Source: Pelagibacterales bacterium SAG-MED19 (lineage in GTDB: Bacteria; Pseudomonadota; Alphaproteobacteria; Pelagibacterales; Pelagibacteraceae). Taken from it: DNA of 34,748 nt. The notes under the pieces were generated by a model. That model was given only the letters and a program-made list of their open reading frames with translations. It was not told the origin of the DNA and searched no databases. The translations under genes and the position numbers were made by a program. The DNA is taken from positions 1 to 34,748 of the forward strand of contig JACWDQ010000011.1 in NCBI GenBank assembly GCA_014654035.1, read 5' to 3'. This document shows positions 33,971-34,748 of this stretch, piece after piece (position 1 is the stretch's first letter; every line of letters begins with the position of its first letter).

Positions 33971-34748
33971 ATGAGTTTCTATGTAAAAAAATTATACGAT
34001 AATGAATTAGGATATAGAAAAGGAATACCTAATAAAGCTGGAAAATTTTTACTCGTTTCAAAAAAAAGAGCTGATTTTTTCCCTCTTCATAAAGCTGACG
34101 AAATAGATCCAAGTATGTCCTTAGGAATCATAATTGATGAAATGAAACATTTAGTACATGCAGAGTATACACATGATAATGATCCATCTTCAGGACATAG
34201 AGGCAATGATAGAAGAATTTATTTAAACGAAGAAATTGATCAAAATGGCGAATTTTTTAAACCAGGATATTATATTGTATTTTTTAAGTATCTTGACACA
34301 GAAGATAAAGAGACAAAATATATTTTATACAGATTCACTCCTGATCACAAACAATATGATTTACTAGAGAAAATAACTAATCAAACAAACCATTTAATAT
34401 TTGATAATTTAGATTTTATTAACACTGAAGATAGAACTTATAAAGAAGCCACAATATCAAAAAAAACTACAACTAGAATTTCTGATCGCTTAGCTAGAAA
34501 TATACATGACATATACTCTAATCAGGCAGAATTCAGATATGCGATAAGAGATATTTATGATCATAAATGTTGTATTACTGGTGAGTCTATTGACACAGGT
34601 GAAACTATAAACTGTCAAGCAGCACATATTAAACCTTGGCAATTTAATGGAAATCATTCTACAGATAATGGTATGCTCATGTCCCTAGACTTTCATTGGG
34701 CTTTTGACAGAGGCTGTTTCACAATTGATCAAAGTTATGAAATAAGAG
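33971..34748 (+). CDS. HNH endonuclease with N-terminal recognition-type domain, truncated at window edge
   Basis: Open from ATG at 33971 to the window end (259 codons seen). The C-terminal part is an HNH_2-type nuclease: YAIRDIYDHKCCITGESID, CQAAHIKPWQ (His219), NHSTDNGMLMSLD (Asn233) and FHWAFDRGCFTID (His242). Residues 1-110 form a separate domain (LYDNELGYRKGIPNKAG, FFPLHKADEID, RRIYLNEEID, FFKPGYYIVFFKYLD), a pattern I associate with the N-terminal DNA-recognition domains of some restriction enzymes; B3/EcoRII-N-like is a guess. Divergent from the Z1 gene. No methyltransferase is in view. Confidence 0.87.
   Translation, partial: MSFYVKKLYDNELGYRKGIPNKAGKFLLVSKKRADFFPLHKADEIDPSMSLGIIIDEMKHLVHAEYTHDNDPSSGHRGNDRRIYLNEEIDQNGEFFKPGYYIVFFKYLDTEDKETKYILYRFTPDHKQYDLLEKITNQTNHLIFDNLDFINTEDRTYKEATISKKTTTRISDRLARNIHDIYSNQAEFRYAIRDIYDHKCCITGESIDTGETINCQAAHIKPWQFNGNHSTDNGMLMSLDFHWAFDRGCFTIDQSYEIR

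Overview
The window is very AT-rich and gene-dense, with many 1-14 nt gene overlaps, few Shine-Dalgarno sequences and several TTG starts. Gene content and order (lpxC-bamD-ligA after the division genes, an alphaproteobacterial MraZ/FtsZ/MurB set, MlaA/MlaC) suggest a genome-streamlined marine alphaproteobacterium, probably Pelagibacterales (SAR11) or a relative. That is inferred from composition, gene order and protein motifs; no search was run.

Bases 1-838 hold the 3' part of an M24 aminopeptidase P-type gene on +. Bases 819-21609 are one long minus-strand array, read from high to low coordinates: mraZ, ftsZ, rsmH, ftsL, ftsI, a fused murE-murF, mraY, murD, ftsW, murG, murC, murB, ddl, ftsQ, a much reduced ftsA, lpxC, bamD, ligA. 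It encodes cytoplasmic muropeptide synthesis (MurB-F, Ddl), lipid I/II formation (MraY, MurG), septal synthesis (FtsW, FtsI, FtsQ, FtsL), the Z-ring (FtsZ, mini-FtsA), lipid A commitment (LpxC), outer-membrane assembly (BamD) and DNA ligase. A near-consensus sigma70 promoter with three TGGG repeats at 10-bp period lies just upstream of mraZ and probably drives and autoregulates it. Oddities are ftsZ sitting between mraZ and rsmH, the MurE-MurF fusion, an FtsA that seems to lack its second ATPase half, no recN between bamD and ligA, and an lpxC with no normal start codon.

Bases 21769-24454 hold RNase P RNA and an AmpD-like amidase (minus), mlaA and mlaC (plus), and a CAT-anticodon tRNA (minus).

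Bases 24586-34748 look like an accessory island starting beside that tRNA. (a) A tightly overlapping six-gene minus-strand operon (28719 to 24586) encodes three small proteins (89, 53 and 93 aa), a Cas4-like PD-(D/E)XK nuclease with four cysteines, a 146-aa protein with a possible HTH, and a 695-aa leucine-rich-repeat protein. (b) About 400 bp of non-coding sequence with strong inverted repeats lies upstream of it. (c) One 111-aa orphan gene is on +. (d) A three-gene minus-strand operon encodes small exported or membrane proteins. (e) A Z1-domain superfamily II ATPase/helicase (995 aa) faces away from a C-terminal HNH endonuclease gene that runs off the right edge, with a perfect 14-bp palindrome between them. 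The island resembles a defence region: the Z1/HNH pair fits known restriction-type systems, while the nuclease-LRR operon matches no system I can name and is the best candidate for something undescribed.
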